A DNA stretch of 64,000 nucleotides from Candidatus Thiomargarita nelsonii (GTDB lineage Bacteria; Pseudomonadota; Gammaproteobacteria; Beggiatoales; Beggiatoaceae). Under the pieces are notes generated by a model, which was given only the letters and a program-made list of their open reading frames with translations, was not told the DNA's origin and made no database searches. The position numbers and the translations under genes are program-made. The stretch is taken from the NCBI GenBank assembly GCA_000785145.2, contig JSZA02000018.1:1-64000 (forward strand). The letters run 5' to 3'. Below, in pieces: positions 35,577 to 43,942 of this stretch. How positions within the stretch are numbered: position 1 is the stretch's first letter; the number at the start of each line of letters is the position of its first letter.

Positions 35577-36828
35577 TCGCCTCTATATAGGCAATCTTGT
35601 CACTTTGCATATCATAAGCCTGTTCAATCAATTGCTCTGGCGTTGCAAATAAGTCTTGTTTGGATTGTTTCAGCAAATCCATTAAACGCTGTTCTGCCTC
35701 GGTTTGAGTTTCAAGTTTGCCATCTTCCAAAATATGTTGAATGAGCATATCTTCCGCACGAAGATGACGAGCAATTAAAATCGTTCTATGACACATCAAA
35801 GGGTCTTTTTCGGCACACATCATGGCAATACGATAAGACTCTACTCCCTGATTGAGTCTTTCAATGCCTTTTTTAAAATTCTCCGTTTGAGCCATACGGG
35901 CATATTGGACTTTGCCCTCTTGATTATAACAACTGGGATCATCAGATCGCGCTCCCAATTCTTTGCCTAAAAACACATAAGCAATATTATGTTTTTTCAG
36001 TTCTGGTTTGAGGGCTTCATAACTAAATTGTGGATTATATTTGCTATATGGGTGGGAACGCACATCTCCTATAGCGGTAATATCATGTTTTTTAAGCAAT
36101 TCCACAAACTTTTCTATTGAGTGGTTAGAATGCCCAATCGTATAAATTTCTTTCATTAAGATAACGCCTGCAACGAGTTTATAGCAGTCACCCTTAAAAG
36201 GTTCGCTAAGACTGAGACACAAATAAACTTTATTCGTGATAGGATAATCACCATTTTTTTGAGTTTCATATTTGAGTTCAATACTCAAATCGGTGACTGA
36301 AAATATATATTCCTGATTTTTATAGGTAAAATGAGCCCGTACTTTTTTGTGGGATTTGTAGTTATCAGTAGATACCTTAATTGTCAAGGCATCCGGTTTA
36401 ATCAATAACAACGAACTCTCAATATTTTCCGTGACTAATTCTAAAGGTATTTTATCATTTTTGCCATGAGTCGTGTGATAGCCATTAATCCAAATTGTTT
36501 CAACGTCATCACAGAGATGATGTAATAATGTTGCTGAAAGGCTCGACTGTTTGCGCCAAGCTCGATGATGAGCGATTAAATAATTTTCCGTTTGATAAGC
36601 ATGTGATTGATGTTGAGTGAGGGGTATTGTTATAATATCTAACAATTTTGGCCCTTTGCCATTTTTTAACACAATCTCGGTTTCAGACAATTCTCCCATC
36701 TCTTGATGACTTATTGGTCTAATCCAATTGTGGGTTAATTGGTTTTTAACGATTTCTTTACCAGCAACGCAGCGTTTACTCCTTTTCCGAGAAGTGGCTA
36801 AACATACAATAGTTTTGTAAATAGTCAT
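35560..36828 (-). CDS. Dual-OB-like domain fused to DUF488
   Basis: The 422-residue protein has an N-terminal half (about 1-225) beginning MTIYKTIVCLATSRKRSKRC with CVAGKE and NWIRPIS, as in dual OB-fold domain proteins. The C-terminal half (about 226-370) is a DUF488 domain: MKEIYTIGHSNHSIEKFVEL, AIGDVRSHPYSKYNPQF and MCAEKDPLMCHRTILIA. A charged helical tail follows. OB folds bind nucleic acid, so the fusion may recognise RNA or DNA for the DUF488 domain. The internal MKEIYTIGH could be a second start. A 121-bp piece of this gene is copied at 10184-10305. Confidence 0.75.
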   Translation of the reverse strand: MTIYKTIVCLATSRKRSKRCVAGKEIVKNQLTHNWIRPISHQEMGELSETEIVLKNGKGPKLLDIITIPLTQHQSHAYQTENYLIAHHRAWRKQSSLSATLLHHLCDDVETIWINGYHTTHGKNDKIPLELVTENIESSLLLIKPDALTIKVSTDNYKSHKKVRAHFTYKNQEYIFSVTDLSIELKYETQKNGDYPITNKVYLCLSLSEPFKGDCYKLVAGVILMKEIYTIGHSNHSIEKFVELLKKHDITAIGDVRSHPYSKYNPQFSYEALKPELKKHNIAYVFLGKELGARSDDPSCYNQEGKVQYARMAQTENFKKGIERLNQGVESYRIAMMCAEKDPLMCHRTILIARHLRAEDMLIQHILEDGKLETQTEAEQRLMDLLKQSKQDLFATPEQLIEQAYDMQSDKIAYIEANDEQS

Positions 36829-36837
36829 TATTTAAAG

Positions 36838-37069
36838 GAGTCCAAGATTTATCTTGGACTATTTTAACATCAAAGGAATTTTTTATGAATAGAATAACAA
36901 CAAGCGTAGGATTGTATATGGGTAATTTATTACTCTTAGAGCGAATTTCTGGTTTTAGGAGTCCAAAATTTATTTTGGACGTCCAAACTAAAGTTTGGAC
37001 TCCTACCAAAATTTATTCCAAGCTGTATTATTATTGTTTAACCTTTAATATTTAATTAAGTAGGAGCCT
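36838..37069. repeat. Palindromes and copy 2 of the 105-bp repeat
   Basis: 36838-36862 is a TCCAAGATTTATCTTGGA palindrome. An ATG at 36884 opens MNRITTSVGLYMGNLLL and runs straight into the 105-bp repeat (36932-37041, same as 9699-9803), so it is probably a gene start cut by the repeat. The repeat contains the compound palindrome at 36956-37005. Confidence 0.75.
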
Positions 37070-37071
37070 TT

Positions 37072-37408
37072 ATGAATAAACTGACAAACATTGCCCTTAT
37101 AGATTGTGGAATTGTTTGGAGGAGAAGTGCCGCCTCCGCCCGGACAATGCACCCAAGCGGAGATTGATGCTGCGTATGAAAAAGGGAGACAAGCTTGTAT
37201 AGCAGATCCATCGTCGTGCAATATTAATTCTAGTGACAACGCGACTTTTGAGTCAAGCACTGGTGAACTACATATTCCTTTTGTTGATGTCCCCGGCGCC
37301 TTTGGTACTACGCAAACGTTTGATGTTTACTTGATGCAAAAACCCCTCACTTTCACGTTTGATTTAGACATGGATAGGATAAGGTTTTCATCTGACACAG
37401 AACAGTAG
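37072..37408 (+). pseudogene. Remnant of a secreted protein
   Basis: The ATG at 37072 gives MNKLTNIALI, the start of a signal peptide, but the frame then leads into a wrong frame. The real coding sequence continues from the GTG at 37106: VPPPPGQCTQAEIDAAYEKG, RQACIADPSSC, ELHIPFVDVPGAFG and FDVYLMQKPLTFTFDL. This looks like the Cys-containing linker (CTQAEIDAAYEKGRQACI) and beta domain found at the ends of secreted proteins. A deletion near the signal peptide likely removed its hydrophobic part and shifted the frame. Confidence 0.5.
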
Positions 37409-37474
37409 CAAAAGGCTTTGCGTCGAGGTTTTGAAAACTCGTGCATTAATGGAGAAAGACGATGGCATTTAGCA

Positions 37475-37616
37475 AGCGTAGGGTGCGTCCTACGCACCTT
37501 CTCTCCATGCACAGCGAGCGTAGGGTGCGTCCTACGCACCCTTATATAGCACCATTAACACCGATACCATATTAATTATATTAAAAGGTGCGTGGGACGC
37601 ACCCTACGCTCGCTTA
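37475..37616. repeat. GTAGGGTGCGTCCTACGCAC palindromes
   Basis: Two forward copies (37478-37500 and 37513-37540) and one inverted copy (37588-37616), all with a GCGAGC-like outer extension, form a compound inverted repeat. Related sequence is inside the element at 10306-10416 and at 49850-49905. Confidence 0.75.
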
Positions 37617-37633
37617 TCGCCTCCTCTTACAAC

Positions 37634-37770
37634 CAATGCCATTAAGTTAAGCATAAATACGTTTTTTTGTAGGGTGGGTAGAGCTTCGCTGCACCCACCA
37701 TTTTCAACGATTTGGTGGGTTTCGCTATCGCTCTACCCACCCTACAATATCTCTTAACTTAATGGCATTG
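37634..37770. mobile_element. MITE-like element with perfect 11-bp duplication
   Basis: Like the 23220-23356 copy it is 137 bp long with ends CAATGCCATTAAGTTAAG and a GTAGGGTGGGTAGAGCTTCG palindrome inside. The flanks 37623-37633 and 37771-37781 are both CCTCTTACAAC, a perfect 11-bp target-site duplication. The right duplication includes the stop codon of the Rpn gene, so the protein is left intact. Confidence 0.95.
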
Positions 37771-37774
37771 CCTC

Positions 37775-38563
37775 TTACAACGCCCTAACCTCATCCAAAC
37801 TCAATCCAATTGCACCAGCGATTTCTTCTTCTGTTAAAGAACCCAGAGTTTTCAAATTGCTCGCAGCTTTTCTTAATTTATCCTCACCTTCCCTTCTACC
37901 CTTTTCCTCTGCCTGCTTTTCCGACTCCTCCTGATTGTACTCATCCTTCATGCGAGCATATTCTTCGGGAGTGATCTGGTCTTTCTCAATTAATTCAAAC
38001 AAACGGCGAATATGAGGATTAGTATAACCCTCTTCATTAACATTTTCATCCAAACTATCATCAATCGCTTGCATCCATTCAAGGTAATTTTTTGGCGTTT
38101 TCTTTTTCTTAACCGAGTTAGTAAAGACAAAAATCAGCCGATGTTTCTGACCATAAACCCCCTCAACCACCTCGCCATTTGCAAGGTCTCTCGGTTCAAA
38201 ATCATGAACCAAAATGCCACTGCCATTTGGATTTGGCGTTTTCTTACCCGTAAAAAAGACCAAAGTAATGACCGTGACGGGAAAACTATAATTAGCTGAA
38301 CTCGCAATCAGATCGACCATAGCACTGCATTGGTAATAGACAAAACGTTCATAAGTGTCTGAGTAATGTGCATGTTGCACTTCGATAAGCAGCCTATTTT
38401 TTTTATCTTCTGCGAACAAATCAAATCGAGTCGCCACGTTTTCCACCTCGTTAATTTCAATTTGGAGATCAAGAAGTGAGTTGACTAAGGCAGTGAACAT
38501 CTCTGGTTGACCAAACGCCTTCTTAAAAATCACATCATAACGTAACGGAGCAACTTTTTTCAT
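37775..38563 (-). CDS. Rpn family recombination-promoting nuclease/putative transposase
   Basis: The 262-residue protein begins MKKVAPLRYDVIFKKAFGQP, with the PD-(D/E)XK core DLFAEDKKNRLLIEVQ and the following QCSAMVDLIASSANY. The second half includes VVEGVYGQKHRLIFVF, a Glu-rich register repeat and a C-terminal helix (LTEEEIAGAIGLSLDEV). Rpn proteins are Ca-activated endonucleases that promote RecA-independent recombination; family members are highly expanded in bacteria with many repeats. Length and motifs suggest that it is intact. A MITE is inserted exactly at its stop codon without changing the C-terminus. Confidence 0.8.
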   Translation of the reverse strand: MKKVAPLRYDVIFKKAFGQPEMFTALVNSLLDLQIEINEVENVATRFDLFAEDKKNRLLIEVQHAHYSDTYERFVYYQCSAMVDLIASSANYSFPVTVITLVFFTGKKTPNPNGSGILVHDFEPRDLANGEVVEGVYGQKHRLIFVFTNSVKKKKTPKNYLEWMQAIDDSLDENVNEEGYTNPHIRRLFELIEKDQITPEEYARMKDEYNQEESEKQAEEKGRREGEDKLRKAASNLKTLGSLTEEEIAGAIGLSLDEVRAL

Positions 38564-38626
38564 AGCTTTATCCTTGAAGTAATAATTGAAGATTCATTCT
38601 AATATAAAAATATTATTAAATAAATC

Positions 38627-38765
38627 TGATTATAACGCTTTTGGGGGAACTAATAATTTGATGGTGTCACGGTTTATGATATAGATTCGATTATGATGCG
38701 AGATTGAGCGGCTCAAAAGACCATTCCGCCCTGAGAAATCCTATTTTTTTAAAAAATAGGATTTC
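38627..38765. repeat. Shared 24-bp motif and CCTATTTTTT palindrome
   Basis: CTGATTATAACGCTTTTGGG at 38627-38646 recurs at 53680-53699, just upstream of the 45-bp tandem array. 38735-38765 is the GAAATCCTATTTTTTT / AAAAAATAGGATTTC palindrome, directly downstream of the AAA-nuclease gene and a possible terminator for it. Confidence 0.65.
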
Positions 38766-38775
38766 TTTGACACTA

Positions 38776-40380
38776 TCAAACCCATCCAATAGCAACAACT
38801 CTCACCTCTACCTCATTAATCACTTCAAGAATTGACAGTTTTTCAAGCACCGTTTCTTCAAGTACCGGAATAAATAGCGCAACGGTTATGCTATCAATGC
38901 CTAAACTCTTGGCATAGTCTGCCGCTTGCTTTTGATCCGATTTGATTTGATAGCTATCTACAAAACTTTTGAGTTCGATAATGCCCCGTTGCTTGCCACA
39001 CCTAAGATGGAGATCAACTTTGCCCTTACCCGTCGGAAATTCAGGAGTCACCACACAATGCCTTCCCACCGCTTCCCTAAGCCAGTTAAAAAGATGAAAT
39101 TGTCCCACAGATTCTGTTAGCTTCAGATCAGTTTTGAACCCGTTTCTGCGAGGTTGCTCCTTCCAAGGATTAATGCCTTTCTCTCTCAGACGAACCAAGT
39201 AGTCTTTGTACCTTGTCAGCAAAGCAGGTAAATTAAGAAAAGTAGTCCCAAAAACATCGGTGAGTTCATCCAAAGGCGGCAGTGCGAGGATCGGCGTTTC
39301 TGATCCGATAATTTCCTGACTTAGCACATCATAAAGACATCGTTGAATAAACGGAGAAGTAAAACGGCAAACATATTGTGTTTCACCGCTTGACGACCTT
39401 TCAAGAGTCGGTTCAATCAACCCATGAAGATAAAGATAATTGTGCAAGGGTTGATGAAAAAAGAAGGGAACTTTCGACGTTGTAAACAATGTGGTCAAAA
39501 AATCCTGATACTCCGGTTCTTTCGCTTTAGCAATCAGATTTAATAAAGTATTATTAGGCTCTCTTGAACGGGCAGATAGCGAAACCCGTTTCCATGTTTT
39601 TTCATCAAGCGTTTTATCCACTCCTGGATTATACTTTTCAGTCAACAGTTCTCCAAACCATGAAACCAAAGCGGGCTGTCCTTTTGTGGATTGATAAATT
39701 TTGTCCACCACTGCTGCCTTAATCGGTTGACCACTTTCTTCTTGGTATTGACGATATAACTCCTTGACTTCTTCAGACGTTAAATTGGGCACTTTCAACG
39801 ATCTTTGAATGTTAAACGGAGAGACATGTTGACTTTCAATACCCAATACCGTCCGAATACCAACCAGTGCGAGTCCGTGCAGCCAGTTGTTTTGACGCTC
39901 AAGATACAGTTCCCGAAATTGTGCAACCATCAAGTCTATCAAAGCCAGTGGCAGGGTATCGACTTCATCTATCAACAGGATGAGCGGACGATCCCACACG
40001 CCCTCCGTTTTAGAAAATAAATCACGGAATTCTTTCCAACTCGAAACAATAGGTTTGTTCGGTAGTTTCTCCTGAAGTAGCTCACCAAACTTTTCTGGAA
40101 AATCCGAGTTTTCAGAAGGGGTAAAGCTCATTCCTCTCAATGCGCCCAGTGAGAAATTTAAAATGGTAAATTCCTCAGGGTATTGCTGTGAAATTTCTTG
40201 CTTGAGCCGTCTCATCAACCAAGTTTTGCCAGTTTGACGTGGTGCCCAAATTGTAAAGTAATGACCCCCTTTTTCGGGTATACCAATAAGCTGCTCAACA
40301 CCCTGAGCAATCAGCGCTTGACGTTGGACACAAAAATGGTCCTGACAATCGACTGGTCCATAAGAGCAAAAATGTCTCAT
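38776..40380 (-). CDS. AAA ATPase with C-terminal PD-(D/E)XK-like nuclease domain
   Basis: The 534-residue protein has an N-terminal AAA_35-like P-loop domain (Walker A APRQTGKTWLM, Walker B PLILLIDEVDTLP, sensor LVGIRTVLG) and a C-terminal nuclease-like domain with GKGKVDLHLRCGKQRGIIEL and KSFVDSYQ, matching D...ExK as D-L and E-L-K. Such standalone ATPase-nuclease proteins are widespread and common beside mobile genes; their function is not established. It stands alone on the minus strand. Confidence 0.8.
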   Translation of the reverse strand: MRHFCSYGPVDCQDHFCVQRQALIAQGVEQLIGIPEKGGHYFTIWAPRQTGKTWLMRRLKQEISQQYPEEFTILNFSLGALRGMSFTPSENSDFPEKFGELLQEKLPNKPIVSSWKEFRDLFSKTEGVWDRPLILLIDEVDTLPLALIDLMVAQFRELYLERQNNWLHGLALVGIRTVLGIESQHVSPFNIQRSLKVPNLTSEEVKELYRQYQEESGQPIKAAVVDKIYQSTKGQPALVSWFGELLTEKYNPGVDKTLDEKTWKRVSLSARSREPNNTLLNLIAKAKEPEYQDFLTTLFTTSKVPFFFHQPLHNYLYLHGLIEPTLERSSSGETQYVCRFTSPFIQRCLYDVLSQEIIGSETPILALPPLDELTDVFGTTFLNLPALLTRYKDYLVRLREKGINPWKEQPRRNGFKTDLKLTESVGQFHLFNWLREAVGRHCVVTPEFPTGKGKVDLHLRCGKQRGIIELKSFVDSYQIKSDQKQAADYAKSLGIDSITVALFIPVLEETVLEKLSILEVINEVEVRVVAIGWV

Positions 40381-40412
40381 AATTGACTCCTTTTAATGTG
40401 TTTAGGTTTTCG

Positions 40413-41738
40413 TTAAAACTTTGCTAACCCCTCAGCAATCGCATCAGGATGCAGGATATGCACGCTTGGAAATTTTTCAGTATCGATTTCCATAAGACTG
40501 ACCACAATTCCCAAAAACGAAACCCCCTTTTCTGTCAAGGAGTGTAGCAGCTTTTGGCGGGGCTCATCCCAATTTAATAAAATACAAACACAGGCACTGA
40601 GGGCGGCGGTGTGTTCCATCACTAAGTTGTATAAGTCCTGAAAGGGTTTATCAGTACAGGTTTCCACACAAGCCAATATTTCTAGCAATTGCTCGCTTTG
40701 TGCCAATCCGCGCCCACTGGTAAAATTATAGGCTTGTGTACCAACAAACATCAAGTCTAATAAAACTTCATGGTTGCGCGGCGCAGCGGCAAAAGAGGCG
40801 GCAACAGAGACTGCGGCTTCAAAGACTTCTCCGCCGGCTTCTTCGCTAAATGTATCAAAAATGAGGGCATGACGTACAAAAAATTCATCCTGAAATGCTT
40901 TGACGATGGGTTTTCCAACTTTTGCCCAACTTTTCCAATGGATATGTCGTAATGAATCACCAGGACGATATTCGCGCAAGTGGTCAAAGTCGGCTTGCTC
41001 CCCTGTTCCTAATGCTAATGGTACGCCACCCATTTGAAATTTTCTTGCAATTGATAGCGATATTTCATTGACAGGATAACGTTTAGGCAAAACCAGTAAG
41101 GGTGTGGGCATGTCGATAGTGCAACCGGCATTAAATAATCCCAGTGGATCAGAACGGGCAAATGTCATACTGGTGAAATCTACATATCCTCTCCGTAAGG
41201 GCGTGAGAGTCATTTTAATGGACACTGAAGAATTGGGAGAGATGGCTGGCAAGCTTTGTTCAGCAATTTCTGCCCCTTTACTGATATTCATCAACCATAA
41301 CCAACGTGGATAACCCACATAATTATCAAACCAGTTACGTTTTTCTTGCCCCGGTTCTTTTGTCCTTAAAAAACTTTCAAAGCTAGGCGGATGCAATTTA
41401 ATATTCTCTCGTAATATCAAACTTTGTTGCTGTTTTTGGGTATGATTTTGTACTTGCACTTGATAGTGCAAGCTTTCGCCAACGGTAGCCAATCGTGGTA
41501 AATCACGTCGCGCCGTTAAACGTACTCTAAAAAACCAACTACTGAAGATGCCTAACAGCAATAATGCCAGCAAAATGGAAAATAATTGATAAGCTAAATT
41601 TTGCCGGGTGTCGATGCCAAACACGCCAGCCGCTATCGAGCTAGCGAGTAGCAATAAGCCAATTTTAGTAAAACGTTGCTTGATCCAACGATCCAAGGCA
41701 AATATCGCTCGAAAATTATGGAATAAAAAATATCTCAT
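40413..41738 (-). CDS. DUF58 domain protein
   Basis: I chose the ATG at 41738 (MRYFLFHNFRAIFALDRWIK); the frame runs on to 41768, but that part (ESKIYLGNK) is encoded by a TCCAAGATAAATCTTGGA palindrome. The 441-residue protein has two TM segments (about 25-70, FTKIGLLLLASSIAAGVFGI; LFSILLALLLLGIFSSWFF) and a DUF58 domain ending in the conserved FDHLREYRPGDSLRHIHWKS. DUF58/vWA-like proteins form a chaperone-like system with MoxR ATPases, often acting on metal or envelope enzymes. The MoxR gene lies just upstream (stop at 41775). Confidence 0.9.
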   Translation of the reverse strand: MRYFLFHNFRAIFALDRWIKQRFTKIGLLLLASSIAAGVFGIDTRQNLAYQLFSILLALLLLGIFSSWFFRVRLTARRDLPRLATVGESLHYQVQVQNHTQKQQQSLILRENIKLHPPSFESFLRTKEPGQEKRNWFDNYVGYPRWLWLMNISKGAEIAEQSLPAISPNSSVSIKMTLTPLRRGYVDFTSMTFARSDPLGLFNAGCTIDMPTPLLVLPKRYPVNEISLSIARKFQMGGVPLALGTGEQADFDHLREYRPGDSLRHIHWKSWAKVGKPIVKAFQDEFFVRHALIFDTFSEEAGGEVFEAAVSVAASFAAAPRNHEVLLDLMFVGTQAYNFTSGRGLAQSEQLLEILACVETCTDKPFQDLYNLVMEHTAALSACVCILLNWDEPRQKLLHSLTEKGVSFLGIVVSLMEIDTEKFPSVHILHPDAIAEGLAKF

Positions 41739-41774
41739 TTTATTACCAAGATAAATCTTGGACTCCAAAATAGT

Positions 41775-42698
41775 TTAAATGGGTGCTTCAACTTTATTCA
41801 AAATTTCTTTGACCAGCGTTTCACCAGTTAATCCGCTCAAGCGAGTGTGTTCGTCGAGTTTCAGACGATGAGCAATCACAGGTGCAGCGATTTCTTGGAT
41901 ATGCTCTGGCGTGACAAATTCCATTCCGTCAAATAAGGCGAATGCTTGTGTCACTTTCATCAAAGTCAACGATGCCCGTGGACTCGCTCCGACTTTGATA
42001 TGTGGATAATTGCGAGTTTCCCTGACTATGTTAACTATATAGTGTTTTAATTCTTGACTGACACGTACTGTTTGGACAGCTTGCCTTAGTTTCTGAATAT
42101 CGTCTCGATTGGCACAGGGGGTGACAGTCGGTTGCGTCATATCGAGTATGTTGACTTCTTCTTCGGCACTGACATAACCTAAGCTAAAACGCATGGCAAA
42201 GCGATCCATTTGTGCTTCGGGTAGCGGATAAGTGCCATGAAATTCAATGGGATTTTGTGTGGCAATGACAAAAAATTCTTCTAATGAATGAGTTTCACCT
42301 TCTATGCTGACTTGTTTTTCTTCCATGACTTCCAACAATGCTGATTGTGCTCTGGGGGATGCGCGATTAATTTCATCAGCCAACAAAATATCGGTAAACA
42401 CAGGGCCTTTATGGAGTTTAAAGGAATGGGTACTTTGGTCAAAAATGGACACGCCTAAAATGTCTGAAGGTAGCAAATCTTGGGTAAATTGAATGCGTTG
42501 ATAGTCCATTTGGATAGATTTGGCCAATGCTTTGGCTAAAGTCGTTTTACCTGTACCTGGTAAATCCTCCAACAGGACATGTCCGCCACAGGCAAAGGCG
42601 GCTAATAGTTTTTTGATGGCACTGGCTTGACCGATCATCACTTTTTCAAGATGAGTGCTAATGTTTTTGTATATTGTAGTACAATCGTTTGTATGCAT
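41775..42698 (-). CDS. MoxR-family AAA ATPase
   Basis: The 307-residue protein has Walker A LPGTGKTTLAKALA, Walker B ILLADEINRASPRAQSALLE, the MoxR-specific VMEEKQV and FFVIATQNPIEFHGTYPLPE, plus a C-terminal lid with IKVGASPRASLTLMK. MoxR ATPases act as metallochaperones or complex-maturation factors with vWA/DUF58 partners. It is immediately upstream of the DUF58 gene. A transglutaminase-like third gene often follows in such operons but none is seen here. Confidence 0.93.
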   Translation of the reverse strand: MHTNDCTTIYKNISTHLEKVMIGQASAIKKLLAAFACGGHVLLEDLPGTGKTTLAKALAKSIQMDYQRIQFTQDLLPSDILGVSIFDQSTHSFKLHKGPVFTDILLADEINRASPRAQSALLEVMEEKQVSIEGETHSLEEFFVIATQNPIEFHGTYPLPEAQMDRFAMRFSLGYVSAEEEVNILDMTQPTVTPCANRDDIQKLRQAVQTVRVSQELKHYIVNIVRETRNYPHIKVGASPRASLTLMKVTQAFALFDGMEFVTPEHIQEIAAPVIAHRLKLDEHTRLSGLTGETLVKEILNKVEAPI

Positions 42699-42721
42699 AA
42701 GAGCAAATAAAAAATTTTAAT

Positions 42722-42770
42722 AGGAGTCCAAACTTTAGTTTGGGCGGTCCAAGATAAATCTTGGACTCCT
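42722..42770. repeat. Compound palindrome
   Basis: GGAGTCCAAACTTTAGTTTG and GGTCCAAGATAAATCTTGGA lie back to back upstream of the MoxR gene. Confidence 0.7.
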
Positions 42771-42789
42771 TTTATACTTGAATAATAAA

Positions 42790-43330
42790 ATGCACCAAGC
42801 AACTTATCTGGACAAAATTACCGAAAATGGGTTTGTCATTGTACCACCCATTATTTACAATTGCACAAATAATGACATTATAAATGCACTTAATAAAGTC
42901 CGTTTAGGGGATGTGACAAGAGTACGTCGAGGTCAGGTTTATGCCATTCGCAATTTGTTGAGTGAAGTACCTTTTTAATGCAGCAAGCGAATTTGCGTGC
43001 TCTGATTGAGCCAATTTTGGGATTGTACATGTACAGCCGCCAGCTTTTATACTTGAGAAAATGTTGACGCTCCGGCTCCATTTGGATGATTGTACTGCTG
43101 AAAATGGCGCATTATCAGTTATACCAGGCAGCCACCGTCGTGGACGTATGAGCCATGAACAGATACAAGCGTTGCGACAAATCACTCCGCCGGTTTTATG
43201 TCCGGTTTCAAAAGGGGGGCTATGATTATGCGCCCGTTACTACTTCATGCCTCGTCTGCCAGTTTAAAGTACTCTCTTCGCCATATATACTATGCAGGCA
43301 AAATTTGCAAATATTTGAGCCAATTAAAAC
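42790..43330 (+). pseudogene. Phytanoyl-CoA dioxygenase family protein, decayed
   Basis: Three pieces in different frames make up the gene. 42790-42978 encodes MHQATYLDKITENGFVIVPP and VRRGQVYAIRNLLSEVPF. 42979-43064 encodes QQANLRALIEPILGLYM. 43076-43230 encodes RLHLDDCTAENGALSVIPGS then HRRGRMSHEQIQ and CPVSKGG; one base must be skipped to continue with AMIMRPLLLHASSASLKYSL. HLDDC and ENGALSVIPGSHRRG are typical of Fe(II)/2-oxoglutarate hydroxylases of this family. The HxD iron-binding segment between pieces 2 and 3 is deleted. Frameshifts and the deletion make it inactive. Confidence 0.75.
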
Positions 43331-43445
43331 CAAACCTCAAAATTGTTGTATTGCCCAAGCAATGAGAAATGTTCAAATGCCAATGTCTTCGCAATACTCA
43401 GATACAAAGGATTATTTTAGGTCACTTTTAAAAGAACATTTATAG
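43310..43445 (+). pseudogene. 3' end of an unknown gene joined to the dioxygenase remnant
   Basis: The frame ending at 43445 encodes IKTKPQNCCIAQAMRNVQMP then SSQYSDTKDYFRSLLKEHL and a stop, followed at once by a ribosome binding site (AGGAG) and the next ATG. The 5' part of this gene is missing. It was probably the first gene of a three-gene operon with the two genes below. No family is recognised. Confidence 0.4.
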
Positions 43446-43456
43446 GAGATGGGTAT

Positions 43457-43942
43457 ATGTCAAATGATACTTATGCTGATCGGCTTGTTGCTGAGGCAAT
43501 GCAACAAGCAAATAAACCTGAACCGCCTCAAGATGCAGATATTATTAAATTAACTCAGTCTCAAATAGCTCAAGTAGAGAAAATGGCTGCTGCTTTGGGA
43601 TTAGCTTTTGGTGTGATGCTTAATTCTGCTGCTAAATATGCCGTATTTTATGCACAAGGTAGAACGGTGCCAGTCAATCAACTTAATGAATATCCTGAAA
43701 AAGTAGGTACTGACTCAATAAAGGAAAAAATAACCGTTTCAACTTGGTTCAAGTTGAAACAAGCGGGTATGAAAGAATATCTCTCGGAATGTATCATAAC
43801 GGGTATTCAATTACTTTATAAACAATTAATAGCTAGTGATGATTCAGATTCAAAACCAGCTAAAGCTTTAATTGATACCATTTCCAATAAACCCCCGCCA
43901 TTAAAAAGAAAGTTGGGACAAAATTGGATGACTCAAATTTGA
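43457..43942 (+). CDS. Unknown protein (161 aa)
   Basis: The ATG follows AGGAGATGG. The protein begins MSNDTYADRLVAEAMQQANK, with a Pro-rich linker and a helical middle part (QIAQVEKMAAALGLAFGVML, NSAAKYAVFYAQG), then helices with EYLSECIITGIQLLYKQL. No signal peptide, TM segment or catalytic motif is obvious. The last 19 bases overlap the next gene, so the two are coupled. It follows a truncated gene. Confidence 0.55.
   Translation: MSNDTYADRLVAEAMQQANKPEPPQDADIIKLTQSQIAQVEKMAAALGLAFGVMLNSAAKYAVFYAQGRTVPVNQLNEYPEKVGTDSIKEKITVSTWFKLKQAGMKEYLSECIITGIQLLYKQLIASDDSDSKPAKALIDTISNKPPPLKRKLGQNWMTQI

Noticed and set aside
43155-43445. Single 96-residue gene
   Set aside because: Its first part is the dioxygenase remnant in a wrong frame and only the last 45 residues look like real coding sequence.
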